Below are positions 44,016 to 55,759 of a stretch of 64,000 nt of DNA, piece after piece. Source of the stretch: Albugo candida (taxonomy: Eukaryota; Oomycota; Peronosporomycetes; Albuginales; Albuginaceae); assembly GCA_905220665.1 (NCBI GenBank), contig CAJNAR010000152.1, forward strand, positions 434,001 to 498,000, in the 5' to 3' direction. Under the pieces are notes generated by a model. The model made no database searches and was not told the DNA's origin. It saw only the letters and a program-made list of their open reading frames with translations. The translations under genes and the position numbers were made by a program. The first letter of the stretch is position 1, and each line of letters opens with the position of its first letter.

Positions 44016-45162
44016 TCATGTGTCAAGGGCCCAACTCGCGGTCTCTGGTCCATTTATAAACCAGATCTGTTGTAGCCATAAGCCCTTTGCTGGAGCTGAC
44101 GGGCCAGCCTCCAGTTGAGATTGTAGAATCTTTTGCATAGCTTGGGGGTGCTGAGACCCTTCTCCAATACGTCGAAGACTTCCGACGATGCGTCGCACCA
44201 TATGTCGCAAAAATCCATTCGCCACGAGCTCTATACAAATAAAATGAGTACTAGTGCCCGCCTCCATATGACTGAGCTCGGTTTGGTAGTTCACAAGCTC
44301 TCCAGAACCGCTTACAGCTGGGTCCAGACAAAACGTCAAATTTCTATCACATGATTACACTTGTCACGGCCGAGCGATGCGAATGTCATTGTTTCTACCT
44401 TTTCAATGTGACGCTAGCCCGAAATAAAGTTCGGATAGTCGATTTTTTTCCTTCTGAGGCCAGTCTGAGCCCCTGAGAGAATGGCTCAAAGTCATGAGTT
44501 CCTATCAAAATGCTACAGCAAATTGGGTCACAGATTGGGTCACAAAGAAGCATAAAAGTTACTCGAGAGCTTCCTGTAGTCGAGCTGGGTCAATTCTCGT
44601 TTTTAGAAACCAAGAGTACTTGCCAAGCTCAAGGTCGGGACGAGTACCTTGCTGGATGTAGTATACATAGCGTTTGCGGTGTGGCCGTATGCGAGTAGAA
44701 TCAGCGACAAACTCTTCTAGAGGTGCGAGACAATGCACACGAATTGTTGACGGAAGCCTATCCAACGAACGTGAGTGCAATGACCCATTACGTGAGTCAA
44801 TTTGTACTCGTCATTAAGCCTCTTCAACAGCACATCCAGAGGTATTTCTAACACGGACAAGCGAAACGAAGCAAATTGCTACGTAGACGTAGCGTTCAGT
44901 TTCTCAGTTATGTACTCCAATGTGAATACGTTACAGCAAGTGCATGAGTACCAGCATCTGTGCGGCTTACTGCATTCACATTAATCCGTTTGGGCTGTTT
45001 TAGCGCCCTCGATAGTGAATCCTCGACAATCTGCTGCACACTGAAAAATCCAGGTTTACTAGCTTCTGGCTGTCTTTGCCAGCCAATAAAATCGGTTCCG
45101 TAGTACGCGATCGACATCCCATAGCGATTTTCTTCAGCAAAACTTCTTTCAGATGTGCGCAT
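44016..45162 (-). CDS. TruA/Pus-type tRNA pseudouridine synthase
   Basis: About five exons on the minus strand, roughly 290 residues. TruA-family enzymes convert U38-40 of the tRNA anticodon arm to pseudouridine. Seen: SIAYYGTDFIGWQRQP; the catalytic Asp motif SRTDAGTHA at the end of exon 1; IPLDVLLKRLN, then LPSTIRVH after a GTACAA intron; KRYVYYI; LIGTHDFEPFSQ; and the C-terminal FLRHMVRRIVGSL with APAKGLWLQQI. The join at LQEAL/D (donor GTAACT) restores the GTHDF exon, and each of the other splices also restores conserved sequence. The ATG at 45162 opens a short charged leader. The start is 149 bp from the SEC8 start on the other strand, a divergent pair. Confidence 0.88.
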
Positions 45163-45310
45163 TTATACGAAAATGTATTGGTTGTGCGCGTCAGAAGCTC
45201 TTGGCCTGACTAACAGCCACTCGTAATCATGGACGCGAAGGACGAAGGCTCTCAAACAGCGCTGCCGGCCTCTAATTCCATCGGTATACAAACGGTCGGA
45301 TATTTACAGC

Positions 45311-48300
45311 ATGAATGCAATCGATGCAAGCTTCTACAGCAAAAACTTTAATGTATCGCGGTACATGCTGCGATACATCGTGGGCGCCTCGACCGATGAA
45401 TTGAGGCAGGATCAGCTCGACCGCATTGTCAGCTATCGCGAAATTGCTGACAGAGAGATTGGTGGTGTGATCGAGGATAACTACATCAATTTCAACTCAA
45501 GTTTGGCTATGTTTACGACCATTTCTAATCAAAATAGAGGTTTTGCGCGTGTGATACTATCTCAACGAACACAGCATGCTGATGTTATAGTGTTCCATAG
45601 AAACATCGGAGAAGCTCGATAAAGTCTCTCAACGATGTACTGATGGAAAAATAATTCTTGGATCCAAGACGAAGAATTTGCGGGAGCTTCTTTTACAGAA
45701 ATATGAAGCTAAAAAGGTTTTAATATGATGACGACAAATAATACACTGACGCTAAATATTGAAAGGTTATTGAACTCATCGACGAGATTCAATTCATCGA
45801 GACCGCTCCAGTGAAGATTAAAGCGTACCTAGCTCAGAAAAAGTATACCACTGCAGTAGAGACATTCAATCAAGCGCTTGATCTTGTATTCACGGATAAA
45901 TTAGTCGCTTTCCATGCTCTCACTGGACTACGCACATCATTGATGGAATGCAAGCAGATAATAGAAGATGATTTAGTACAAGCTCTGCTCAATATCACTT
46001 TCTTGAAGGTGAAAAAGATGAAACAACATATTCTCAAAGGCATATTATCACATTTTATGTCTAGGAAACCATACAAAGCTTCCACCACAAATCGATCGAT
46101 TCTGCGACTATGTTGGAACAAGAGCTACTCAATGAAACAGTCTTTGAAACCGAGTACAGAGATTGCATTGCTAATCAAAACTCCTTGCGAGTAGACGGTC
46201 TCCACCTCAGTACAGGTCAAAGAGCGTCCCATACCAATGAGATGAAAGATGCTGTGAATGCAGTCAAACGGTCCGATGATTTTTTTTTGAGTCGATGCTC
46301 AATCTAAATGTATGGCTTCTCTGTTACATAGGCTACGGCGTGAGGTAGAAGTACTTGGAGAACTACAAAACTCGACGGAAGCTGAACTCGAGCTCATTGT
46401 GGAAAAAGTATCATTTATCTATTGCTCTCGTAATCCATTCAACAAGTCAGTGGAAAATGAGCAGATTCAGTTTGGGCAATGTGAGCATACCAAGACGTTA
46501 CAATCGTTTCTGGCTTTGCTCCTCAACGTTTTTCGACGAGTGACGCAACGAAGTCTGCTGATTTCGTACTACTTTACATCTGATGGAAGTGAATGGAGAT
46601 ACAGTCTGCAATGTCTGCTGACCAAAATATCAAACTGTGTTCACAGTCTCCTAAACAAGTACATGGACACGATTGCAGCTTCCTCAGGATCCAGCATCGA
46701 TGAAGAAAGCGATGGGATGTATTCAGACCTCAAATTCTTCAAATTTGAAGCAAATAGAAAAAAAAGTGACGAAAAGAATGCAAATCCTATGTCATCGGGT
46801 AATGATGGAATATGGAATCCGATCGCCTCAGCGGAAAAGAAAACAATTTGCTTGCCAAGTGTATTCCACTTTCCATTCGTATACGCCGCCTTGATGCAAT
46901 TTACGGCTGATCTGGAGCATTTTCAAGCTTTATACACACGGGAGACATCTTCTTGCAACGAGGGCACTTTTAGGGTAGAGCTGAATCGATTTATTATCGC
47001 TTGCTGGATCCCCAGAGTCGAACTCAAAGCCAAGCAATTTCTTACAATCAAACAAAAGACCTCGCCAACTATGCTTCCAATTCCTTCGGTAAGTTGTTTC
47101 TAGTTAGCATTATCATTTTGAAAACGAGGTGATAGACACTTTGAATATTTAAGGATACGAATTTCCAGCTACCAAGTACCGAGTCATTGATGCAAATTGC
47201 TCAGTGCATTTGCCAAATTGTCCAGAAAATGCCAAGTTATGAGGTTGAATGCGTCAATGTTTTAGACTCGACTTTCAAATCTTGGATCGGTCAGATAGAA
47301 GCAATCGTCAAGGTGATACATTGCTTCACACTGAAGGAAAGCACGTCAGCCTTCAACGTGGAGAATCGACTGAATTCGGCATATTTTGATTCGGAGATTT
47401 ATAAGAAGGCGAAAGGAGAAGTCGCGGTACCGTATCAAATAACCAGCAAAACGCGATTATGTGGCATTTACACGGACGACAATTCAAAGTTCACGAGTGG
47501 AAGGGATACAAATACCAGCTCAACTAAGGTCTCCAACTGCGCTGATAACATCTCGTCCCTTCCTATTCTGTTTGGTCAGAATGTCAACAGAACCACTTCT
47601 GAGCGGATCATGGAGCACGAATTTGAGCTGGAACGCCCACTATACAATCCTAATGTCTGGAAAGTTGGAGGCCCAAGCTTAGTGACGGATATGACACGCA
47701 TATCTATACTTGCGTACATCTGCAGCGCAAGCGATATGATTGCATTCAACTTGCAACATATCTCAGTATACCCGGACGGTCCAGCCATCAGTTCCACTCA
47801 TGCTTTATTCCAAAGTACCTGCTTACGTTGTTCTGAGCTCGCTGACACCTGTTTGTTTTTCATTCGTCGGGAAGCGCGTCTTCATTGCTTCTTTTTTTTG
47901 ACACAACTTATCAGTCAGCGGTACGACTCGAAAGAAGATGTCAGCGTTGCTCAGCATTTCGTTCAATCGTTGAATCGAAGCATTTCATCTATGGAGCACG
48001 CACTTAATCCATTTATATCTATTTACAAAGTATGCTTCATATTCAATGATATTGATGCGCTTTGCGCTAATATTTTGATCTCAAATCTGCAAAATATGGT
48101 CAAATGCGTTTTCACAACAAAAGGCGTTGCTCAGATGCTACTGAATATTGGCGCAATCCATCAGCGACTTTCAGGAGTATTATTCCCATATCCTCAAATT
48201 GGCTCCATTGGATCATTTTATCATTTCCAATATGCGAAACGCTATTATCAGCTCTTACTACTGCAAGAAACTCAACTCGAGCTTTTTGTTCTGGACAATC

Positions 48301-48416
48301 GTAAGATATTCACCGCTAATGCCTTTCGCGCATTGTGGCGAGTAGAGACACCGCATCGTGTTCTTAAGCAGGGAAGCATCAATAAGCTGGAGAGTTTACT
48401 ATCAACAAGTTTGTAA
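45311..48416 (+). CDS. Exocyst subunit SEC8/EXOC4-like
   Basis: SEC8 belongs to the octameric exocyst that tethers secretory vesicles to the plasma membrane. The N-terminal exon has NFNVSRYMLRYI and DNYINFNSSLAMFTTIS, which match the SEC8 N-terminal helix bundle (NSSI-type motif). After introns come EKLDKVSQR...KIILGSKTKNLRELLLQKYEAKK and VIELIDEIQFIETAPVKIKAYLAQKKYTTAV. These are typical of SEC8 (LL..I..I...P..I...L..K.Y..A). The rest (46312-47103, 47187-48416) is helical without named motifs. Start: ATG 45311 lies just before the conserved part; an earlier ATG (45229) would need a 26-bp intron, too short. Other rod-shaped tethers (VPS51, EXO84) share the general pattern, but the middle motif order fits SEC8 best. 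Exon limits at 45988-46320 and 47090-47190 are approximate. Confidence 0.72.
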
Positions 48417-48499
48417 GCGATTAATAGCATCGATATTTTCATCAATTGAGCCAAGTGAATGCTGCCACCTTAAGCAGGTAAAACACTAGTTTAGGCGAT

Positions 48500-49324
48500 A
48501 TGCAATTGAATGCATCCTCAGCCAGCAGATCAGTGAAAATAATGGCCGCCATTACTCATTCAAGAAGACTTCAGCATGCAGTAAGATCAACAGCTCATTG
48601 TGATCCGCTCTAGCTCTTCCTATGTGATTTCTTTCAAGTTTAGTACAGCCGCAGCTCCGTCTTTATCCTCGGACGCCTATTCATTCGTGAAAATGCGGCA
48701 AGCGTATCAGTCTGAAGTATCTGATCTTCGCAAGATTTTCTTGGAAAATGAAATTCATAGAAAAAAGAAACTTGCACAGGATGCCGAGTAAGCTCATTTA
48801 ATCAATTGTATCCATTCTAGTTTGAGTCAACTTACTTTAATAGAGTTAAGCGACAGAGAATTATGAAGGAGAAAGCTGCACGCATGGAAATTAAGCGTCA
48901 GAAACAAGCGCTTCGAGCTGAAGAAGTAGCTCGTGACCGAGACTTGCAGGAAGCAGCTTATCGGAGATATTTTGAAGAAAAAGCGCGCGTACGACTTATC
49001 CATGAAGAGGAGAGAGCGCGACGACGAGCAGCCATTTTGAATGCTTTCAAAGAAGAGAGTGACAAGTGGATTACACAGGAAAATTATCAGGAGAAATTGA
49101 AGGACGAAGTGTTCATGTATACACCTCAACTCCGTAGTGGATCTCGTTCATTCGATGTGCTCTTGACAACAGCAGGATCTAGCGCGTTATCTTGGTTGGA
49201 AAAGCTAAAGAGAATGAGACCAGCAGGAGCTCAAGGTGATACGGTAGCTTCATTAAGTGCACAAACTGATGGGAAAGAAAACAGTATACTGGATTTACTA
49301 CCGAAAAAAACACCTGTAGAATAG
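48500..49324 (+). CDS. Probable mitochondrial ribosomal-type coiled-coil protein
   Basis: Three exons: 48500 (or 48542)-48580, 48639-48788, then from 48845 to 49324. The two introns have GTAAGA and GTAAGC donors. The assembled N-terminus (MAAITHSRRLQHAFSTAAAP) is Arg/Ser/Ala-rich with no acids, a convincing mitochondrial presequence. The body is a highly charged single helix (RQAYQSEVSDLRKIFLENE, RAEEVARDRDLQEAAYRRYFEE), then a short folded part (SWLEKLKRM). This shape resembles small-subunit mitoribosomal proteins such as mS26, but no diagnostic motif confirms it. The in-frame ATG at 48500 adds 14 residues; I cannot tell which start is used. Confidence 0.6.
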
Positions 49325-52023
49325 TGAGGTGAACAGAACAAGTTACAAAAATTCTGCAATTTTAGGTAGTGATACTTTTGCAATACAGTGTGTTTATGAC
49401 TGCCTGCAGCATGTATTCTTGGTTGCTTGTGAAAATGCTGTAAAGAACGATGTACCATCAATCAGCTACTCAATGCGTCATCATCCCGACAAGCGACCCT
49501 ATTGTTGTAGCAACACAAAATAATGGAAAAAACTGGGTTTCGATCCACAGATTGTCTCTTTTCTTTGAGCGGGTACTATTCGGGCAATGATCGAGAATAT
49601 TTTATGTCGTCTGATTTTATATGTGATTGTGAAACCCTGTCCGCGTTCGAGATGTTACTAAACTACCGCCATTGCTTGACGATGTACCCATATCGTAGAG
49701 AGCATCTCGAACGGTATAATATCCAAGAAAGGTCCTTCTAACAAATACGTACTTCGCTATGAGTCTGTACTGCAACTGGTGCATCTCGTAATACCGGCAT
49801 TTCTTTGATTGGGATTCCTACGAAGGCGCAAGTGTATTTCTGCCACATAAGAAGTCAGCAAAACTCGAACGCGGCCGAGGATTGATATCGTTTCACAGTA
49901 GAAGCATACATACAGAGATCTGATGATAGCAACAAAGCCATTAGGTTAGCTTCCGCCAACAGCTCCATCATAGCACAATGATCCTATAACAAACATTGGA
50001 ATATTATTCTAAATTTGCACATAGCGGAACCAGTTAGTCATTGATTTCTTCCATGAGTTTGGCACTCTCAAGCGTCGATAGTGTCGCTGTGTCTTGTAAG
50101 GAATATTTGGAGTGAAAGGAAAGTGCCTGAGGTGCGCACTCTGTCATTTATCATACACTTAAAAATTCGGCTGCCTACATGCGTCTGATTACGCTTGGTA
50201 GAGCTGTAAGAGTGCGAGCAATCTGCAATTAGTCGATTGCTTTTATTCTTGCATAATGTATCACATCTTTGCACCCAAACATGACGGTCTCTATCGACAG
50301 CACTTCAAGAAGTTATCTACTTTCGATTTAGAAGCAGAAAATGTGTAAGAATCAACGGCCCGAAAAATTATCGCCGCAAAACTTGGCGCTTCGCAGTTTG
50401 GTACCCAGTAGTTTAGAACGAGCCTAATAGTCATGCTACACACGTTATGCTTGGTCTAATCTGATCTAACGCAAGGCAAGAGCTTCAATATGCGCTATCA
50501 CAATCCTTCCGACCACTTTTGCCAAAAGGACAATTCACGTCGCATGTCCACTCAATAAGAAAACCTCTCTTGAGTAATGGTATAGTGTACATTACGAAGT
50601 GGTTTTGATTGTTTGTAGTCGCTGATATTGTCTGTACATTATGATGCGTGTCGAGAAGGGTTTTTCGAAACATCTATATATGGGATTCGATGTCAAAAAA
50701 TCGAGAGTATGAAGAGAATCAACAGGTGCCCGGGTTTTTATTAAATTGCACTTTGATCCGCGAATTCTTGCATATTTGGAAGCATTCACCCAGAATCTCT
50801 CAGATGTTTTATTTCTCGCTGATCTCTCTTCACCGTTGTTTGCGCTCCGACAAATCTTCCACAAAGCAATCCAGAAAAAAGCTACGTTAATGCTTGACTA
50901 TTCCGTATCCGACGTAAATACGTGTGTGCTTGAAGATTCTTGCATACCTAACTTCAAGAAAAAAAAGGATCACACCGGCATGCAGAGAGATATCAGATCT
51001 ATCTCTGGTTGGAAAAGTATTCGGTACGTAACCCATCACTCGCATGAATTGATATTTTATTACGTTGCTTATTGCTGTCCTTTACTTCCGGATTTCGCAA
51101 CGTCATCGAAAAGTGTCCCGCATTTATTTTCCTTAATACATTGGCTCCCTGTGGGATATGTTCGCATTTTCGCTTTGTGGGTGTGCTTGTTATTTCACTT
51201 TCGCGCATTGTGTGTATCCGATGTATGCTACCGATTGGTGACAGAGGATACTCACCGAGTGTCATCCAAACATCGGTGTATGTCGAGATACCTGATTGAT
51301 CGGATCTTCAGGAAAGAAAGAATATTTACACGCTATTAAGTAAAAGAACGTCGCTTGCAAAAGTCTGGAAACAAAGGCGAAGAGACCGATGGTCGTTGAG
51401 TTGGCGCTGATCTGCCTTGGTGATAGGGTTCAAACCGACTGGGATTGACAATCTTAAGCGCATGGGTATTCTGTAGTATGCAATCACGAGAGAAATCTCA
51501 AATAAGATCTCATGTGCTGTAAAGACTTTGACCTTTTCCTTGGTTGAAAAGAATGAGATAATCAGGATAACAAAGATTCTGATGATTTGCTTGTATAATT
51601 CTTGATCGAGGTGTTTGAGTTCCTGGTGATATGCTATCGGCTGGAATTATGCTACGGTTACTAGGGATAACATTTAAGCGACACAAAAAACTTCACTAAG
51701 TCGCCCGTGCAGCAATCGGCCAAAGGTTTGACATTAACGCCCTTGCTAAAGTTTTTGAATTTAGCATTTTTACAAACATCCACGTCCCCGTGAAAAATAG
51801 ATGATGCGTCAAACCGCCACATCGAGATCAAGATCAAGAAGAAGTATAGCTAGGGTCAAAGGAATACATGTGCACTATTAGCAAGTACTCTTCTGTGCTC
51901 TACTATGACGCTTTGATCTCTAGTGATGCATTGACACTCACCAGGTTTAGACTCATAGAGAAAAATGAAGTGTAGTGAAATAAAAATCGATCAATTTCAT
52001 TCTACTACACTATCAATCAATCC
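49325..52023. other. Gene-poor stretch, no gene recognised
   Basis: Several short open frames occur. The longest (about 50746-51339, +) begins HFDPRILAYLEAFTQNLSDVLFLADLSSPLF, which looks protein-like for about 70 residues and then turns Cys/Phe/Leu-random. It lacks an ATG near its start and may be a fossil exon. Nothing else is supported. Confidence 0.5.
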
Positions 52024-52550
52024 CTAATTAGAAACGTATGCACATAGCATACCTCGAATTTCAAAGAGTAGCGTCTCTATCTCTTGCGGTAGTTCTTCGG
52101 ACTCCAAGATATCAGCCTCTTCATTCTCATACTCCACCACCGAGCTGGTTTCGCTGTCGTCCTGTTCGATCGCAAGGCCTTTTTCAATTTCTCGAAACGC
52201 TTCGAGCTGCTTTATAGCTTCGTCAATCGCCACATCCACTTTGTTTTTGCGACAAGATTCGCTCTCCATTGCTCGAAAGCTTGTTCGGCCACACCTTTTT
52301 CGGAGAGGGTCGTGATCTTCGTCGTGTAAACAGGTTCCTTGGTTGACATCGAGTCGACAAAAACGATCTTGATAGCGGACCCGTTCATATTCGTTGATCC
52401 GGACCAGAATTTGATGGTCTTCGTGACCGAGTGGAGTAGAGGCTCGACCACAGAAATAGTTGCTGGCGCTAGTTTTGCCAGGTCTTCCAACATTGTTGCT
52501 TTTTCAAATGAGCCTGATACTCTCGGAAAGAAGAGCCCGTACCAGGTCAT
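52024..52550 (-). pseudogene. Unrecognised ORF, apparently frameshifted
   Basis: Two minus-strand frames overlap at about 52212-52269. The upstream one (ATG 52550; TWYGLFFPRVSGSFEKAT, VVEPLLHSV, EQAFEQW) runs 112 codons. The downstream one (to 52024) begins ESCRKNKVDVAIDEAIKQLEAFREIEKGLA and ends in an acidic stretch and CAYVSN. Each looks coding in its own part and random past the overlap, which suggests one gene with a +1/-1 break near 52250 and no plausible GT/AG pair to explain it. The downstream frame is also open a long way upstream (to a TGA near 52496), so an alternative reading exists. No family recognised. Confidence 0.4.
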
Positions 52551-55039
52551 TTTCGTTCATCTAAGAGATCAGGATCCAAAGAAAAATTCTTATCCGCTAC
52601 GTGCAGTAACACTAGCCTTAGGTAACCGCACTTGGAGGAAGCCAACGGAGCGTTATCGGTATCGTGTTACTAAAGAGACATACAGAAATACCTTCTCGAT
52701 CTCAAGGCTGAGATCAAGATACATTAAGCCTCGTTCAAGAATGAGCGGGACAATCTTCGATCAGGCACCATAAATATGAACACAGTCATAGAGAGCTTTC
52801 TGTTGGTGGAAACAATATCTCTGCTCGGTATGACAACGTGCCCGAGTTTTATGCTTCCGCTTGGCGAATAATTATTCATTGAAAGAGTTGAGCATTACGA
52901 TGTCTTACTATGGTCACGACGAATTCAAATACACAGTACAACCCTACTTAAATAACATGTTCATTGGCCAAGAAATGGGGCGGCGGATAGATCGGATGCG
53001 CTGCATATAAAAAGCTTCATTTTTTGTGCCCAGTATTTCATCGACGACCACGCATATAGATGACCGTAAATTTTGGCATGATGTCGAACAAGACCTATAT
53101 TGAGTGCCTCAACTTTGGATTAACGACCTCGCCTTCATTTGCCGATAAGATGATGAAAATATCTTGTTGATCGGACTATATCGTTCGGCACAGTTGCATT
53201 ACCAGAATACGTGTAGATATTCCGTATCGTCGACATCGTGACAGCAACATTGACGAGAAGGTACTTTGAACAGTTTACCATTGGCAAAAAGTGCGGTGCA
53301 TATTTCATTCCTGGAGTGTAACTATTGCATTACATTTCTCCTATTCAATGAGGTCAAATGGGATGGATTCTATGTACATGAAGCAGGAGAAATGAGTTAT
53401 GGAAGATACTTGGACAAGAGAAGAGTGAATCTACATGCATTGCAGTATGCACTCGGGTGGGTGAAGGTATTTGTTATAAGAGCAAATGTATTAGTCGGGT
53501 GGTGCAAGCACATTTCAGAGTATCTATTAATGGGCTTGAGTAATTTTGCGAACACCACAAAAATATTGATGTTGCTGGAAAGTGGCGATATTACATTAGT
53601 AGCATATTGGAAGTAGCGCAAATCGAGTATTCGGACCTTAAGATGCTCAATTTTATTGGCTATGAGCCAATCGCGAGATGATGAATAATTCAGTGCAGAA
53701 GCAGCGGTACCGAGTTCGTTGGATTATGTGTCACGGTCACAAAAATCTATCGATTAATGCAGTTGCGTGAATTTTTTTTATAAAGAGATTCTGAATCAAT
53801 TGAACAAGGTATTACATTCGCTCTACACCATGGGCAGTCAATTCGGTGATTCAAAAAGTGTCTGGAATTGTCAAGTCAGTATGAATTGAGTCATCGGTGA
53901 CACAGTGAGTATACAAAAGATGCATGCACGCAACTTTATGCATCGCCGACCCGAATACAAGCGCAGCATGAAAATAAAAGATAAATTCGTGAAAGAGCGA
54001 GGAAATCGCTGCAATCTGGTGTGATAATGTTTGGTTGAAGTATATCAAACATGTTTCAATATGAATATCTGTATTTTGAACTCTTCTCTACGGCACAAAT
54101 GCGTGTTGAATGACCCCTCGACCAATCTTCTCATTTATGGGTATCATACTGGATGGCGATTTTGACGTAGCTTGCAATCATACTCATACTCCAATTGTAT
54201 GGATGATAGAGTAAACGTTTCTGACAATATACGTACAATGCAATGTCAGGTTCGCAATTGGTACACGGCAGGGTACACTAATGTTCGTACTCATGTTTTA
54301 TCGACCTGGTGAGAGCAAAAACCTGCTCAAGAAATTTCGGAAGCATAAGCTTGCAGCTAGAAATGTTCCATTATTCTTATTTATCAATCCTTCATTTGAT
54401 TCGTTTGAACACACGCTTTACTCACACGGCAAGGCTTGGCATGCACTATCAAGGCTACTATACCCTTCCGGATCTTTCTTCATCAACAAGTAACAAATGC
54501 TTTCCTTGCTTCATAACGTGAGCGATCGACAGCATTTTTTTATTGAGATATCAGCAAACCCTGTGTGTATGATGCGTCGAGGGCCCACCACATTCTGTTA
54601 ATATGTTCTCAAATTTTGTGTCCTTTTAAAGTCTCGTCTGGGCGGTAGGTGCAGCAACGTCGACGACCACTACCCGCGGAAGAAGACGTCCTTCCTATTT
54701 TCACAGAAGCCGACCGGAAAATCTTTCTCAAGAATCACACCTAGCACCAAACCAGTATTTGGAAAAATCGAGTCAAGGCTCACCTCATAATCAGTATCGC
54801 AATCACCATCTGCATTAGTAGTAGCGAATAAGGCTGCACTATACTTCAACATTACTCGCACCAGACACGATCCGTTTTAACAAAGACGGCTACTGCCCAC
54901 CACAGGTAGTTAGACCACAAGCCTTCCATCAGACAAACCTGCGAACGAGAGTACCGCTGATAAATGATCGTTGTGAACTACACGTGGAATACGCACAGAC
55001 AGCACACCTCAACCCCGAGAAGGATTACAAGTTTGTTTA
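52551..55039. other. Gene-poor stretch, nothing identified
   Basis: Only short frames occur. A minus-strand frame at 54670-54861 (LKYSAALFATTNADGDCDTDYEVSL...) has protein-like composition and lies where a third copy of the duplicated secreted-protein unit would be expected (see 55040-55430), but it does not resemble that protein. Confidence 0.45.
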
Positions 55040-55430
55040 CATCCAAACGCGATTTTCGCCTCCCACCTTTACGAATAGATGACCTCGGGTACGAATAGAA
55101 CCCCACGATTTGAGCATATAGACACGTTGATCTTTATCTGCTCGATGTTGTGAGACAAAGGGTACACTTGTGATATGTTGCTGCTGGTACTGAAAACTTG
55201 AATTTAGATGACTTTTTTTGGACTCGTAAAAGCAAGACAAGGACCAAACGGATCGATAATTACACCGCTCAAATGGATCTAGTATCTGACACGAGCACAG
55301 ATGACCAGACTTGTAATTGTTCGTCACGACATGATTCAAAATCAATGTTATCACGTGATTGTGGTTATTCGTCACGGAGCGACTGGGATTCGACAGCGTG
55401 TCTTTAATCTCTCAGCGAGGAATAGGTCGG
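55040..55430. repeat. Older third copy of the duplicated unit's flank
   Basis: Matches the region just upstream of the secreted-protein genes in units A (56730-57100) and B (59050-59420), same orientation, with substantial divergence. Shared blocks: 'cctcccaYctKtacgaatRgatgac', 'atctttaYMtgctcga', 'acttgaatt/atttgaatct', and 'ttatcaNNtgattgtggt'. No recognisable copy of the secreted-protein coding sequence lies to its left. Confidence 0.45.
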
Positions 55431-55759
55431 ACTCCACATTCGTCCACATCGCACAATATTTGAAGTGAGAACTGAGCCGATGCCTTGTAAGAACAAATGA
55501 ACGTCAAAGTAATACATACAAAAATGTATTTCAGAAGGTGAAGACTCAGATCACTGTGCAATTCGAAGTGGTCAAAGCTATCGGTACATCGCAATTAGTC
55601 GAAATTGATCACTTCAGTGTGGTAAAGAGGGGCTTTCCTATCTACACAACATCCATGTAAATAAATATCACACTCCTCCATCACGGAAGCATGATGATAT
55701 GATGTTGATAGTAACCTTTCGTATTATCAACGAGCAAGTCCTTCGGAGATATCACACCC

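Noticed and set aside
45229..45310. Upstream ATG as SEC8 start
   Set aside because: Joining it to the conserved part needs a 26-bp intron, shorter than any other intron here.
50746..51339. 197-codon + frame as a gene
   Set aside because: No ATG near the start, protein-like only for about 70 residues, then random; kept only as a possible fossil exon.
51425..51450. B-box-like 'gggttcaaaccgactggg' suggesting a tRNA
   Set aside because: No acceptor or anticodon stem can be folded around it.
53266..53616. 116-codon + frame
   Set aside because: Starts with a non-ATG codon, no motif, no splice partner; composition close to that of the AT-rich background.
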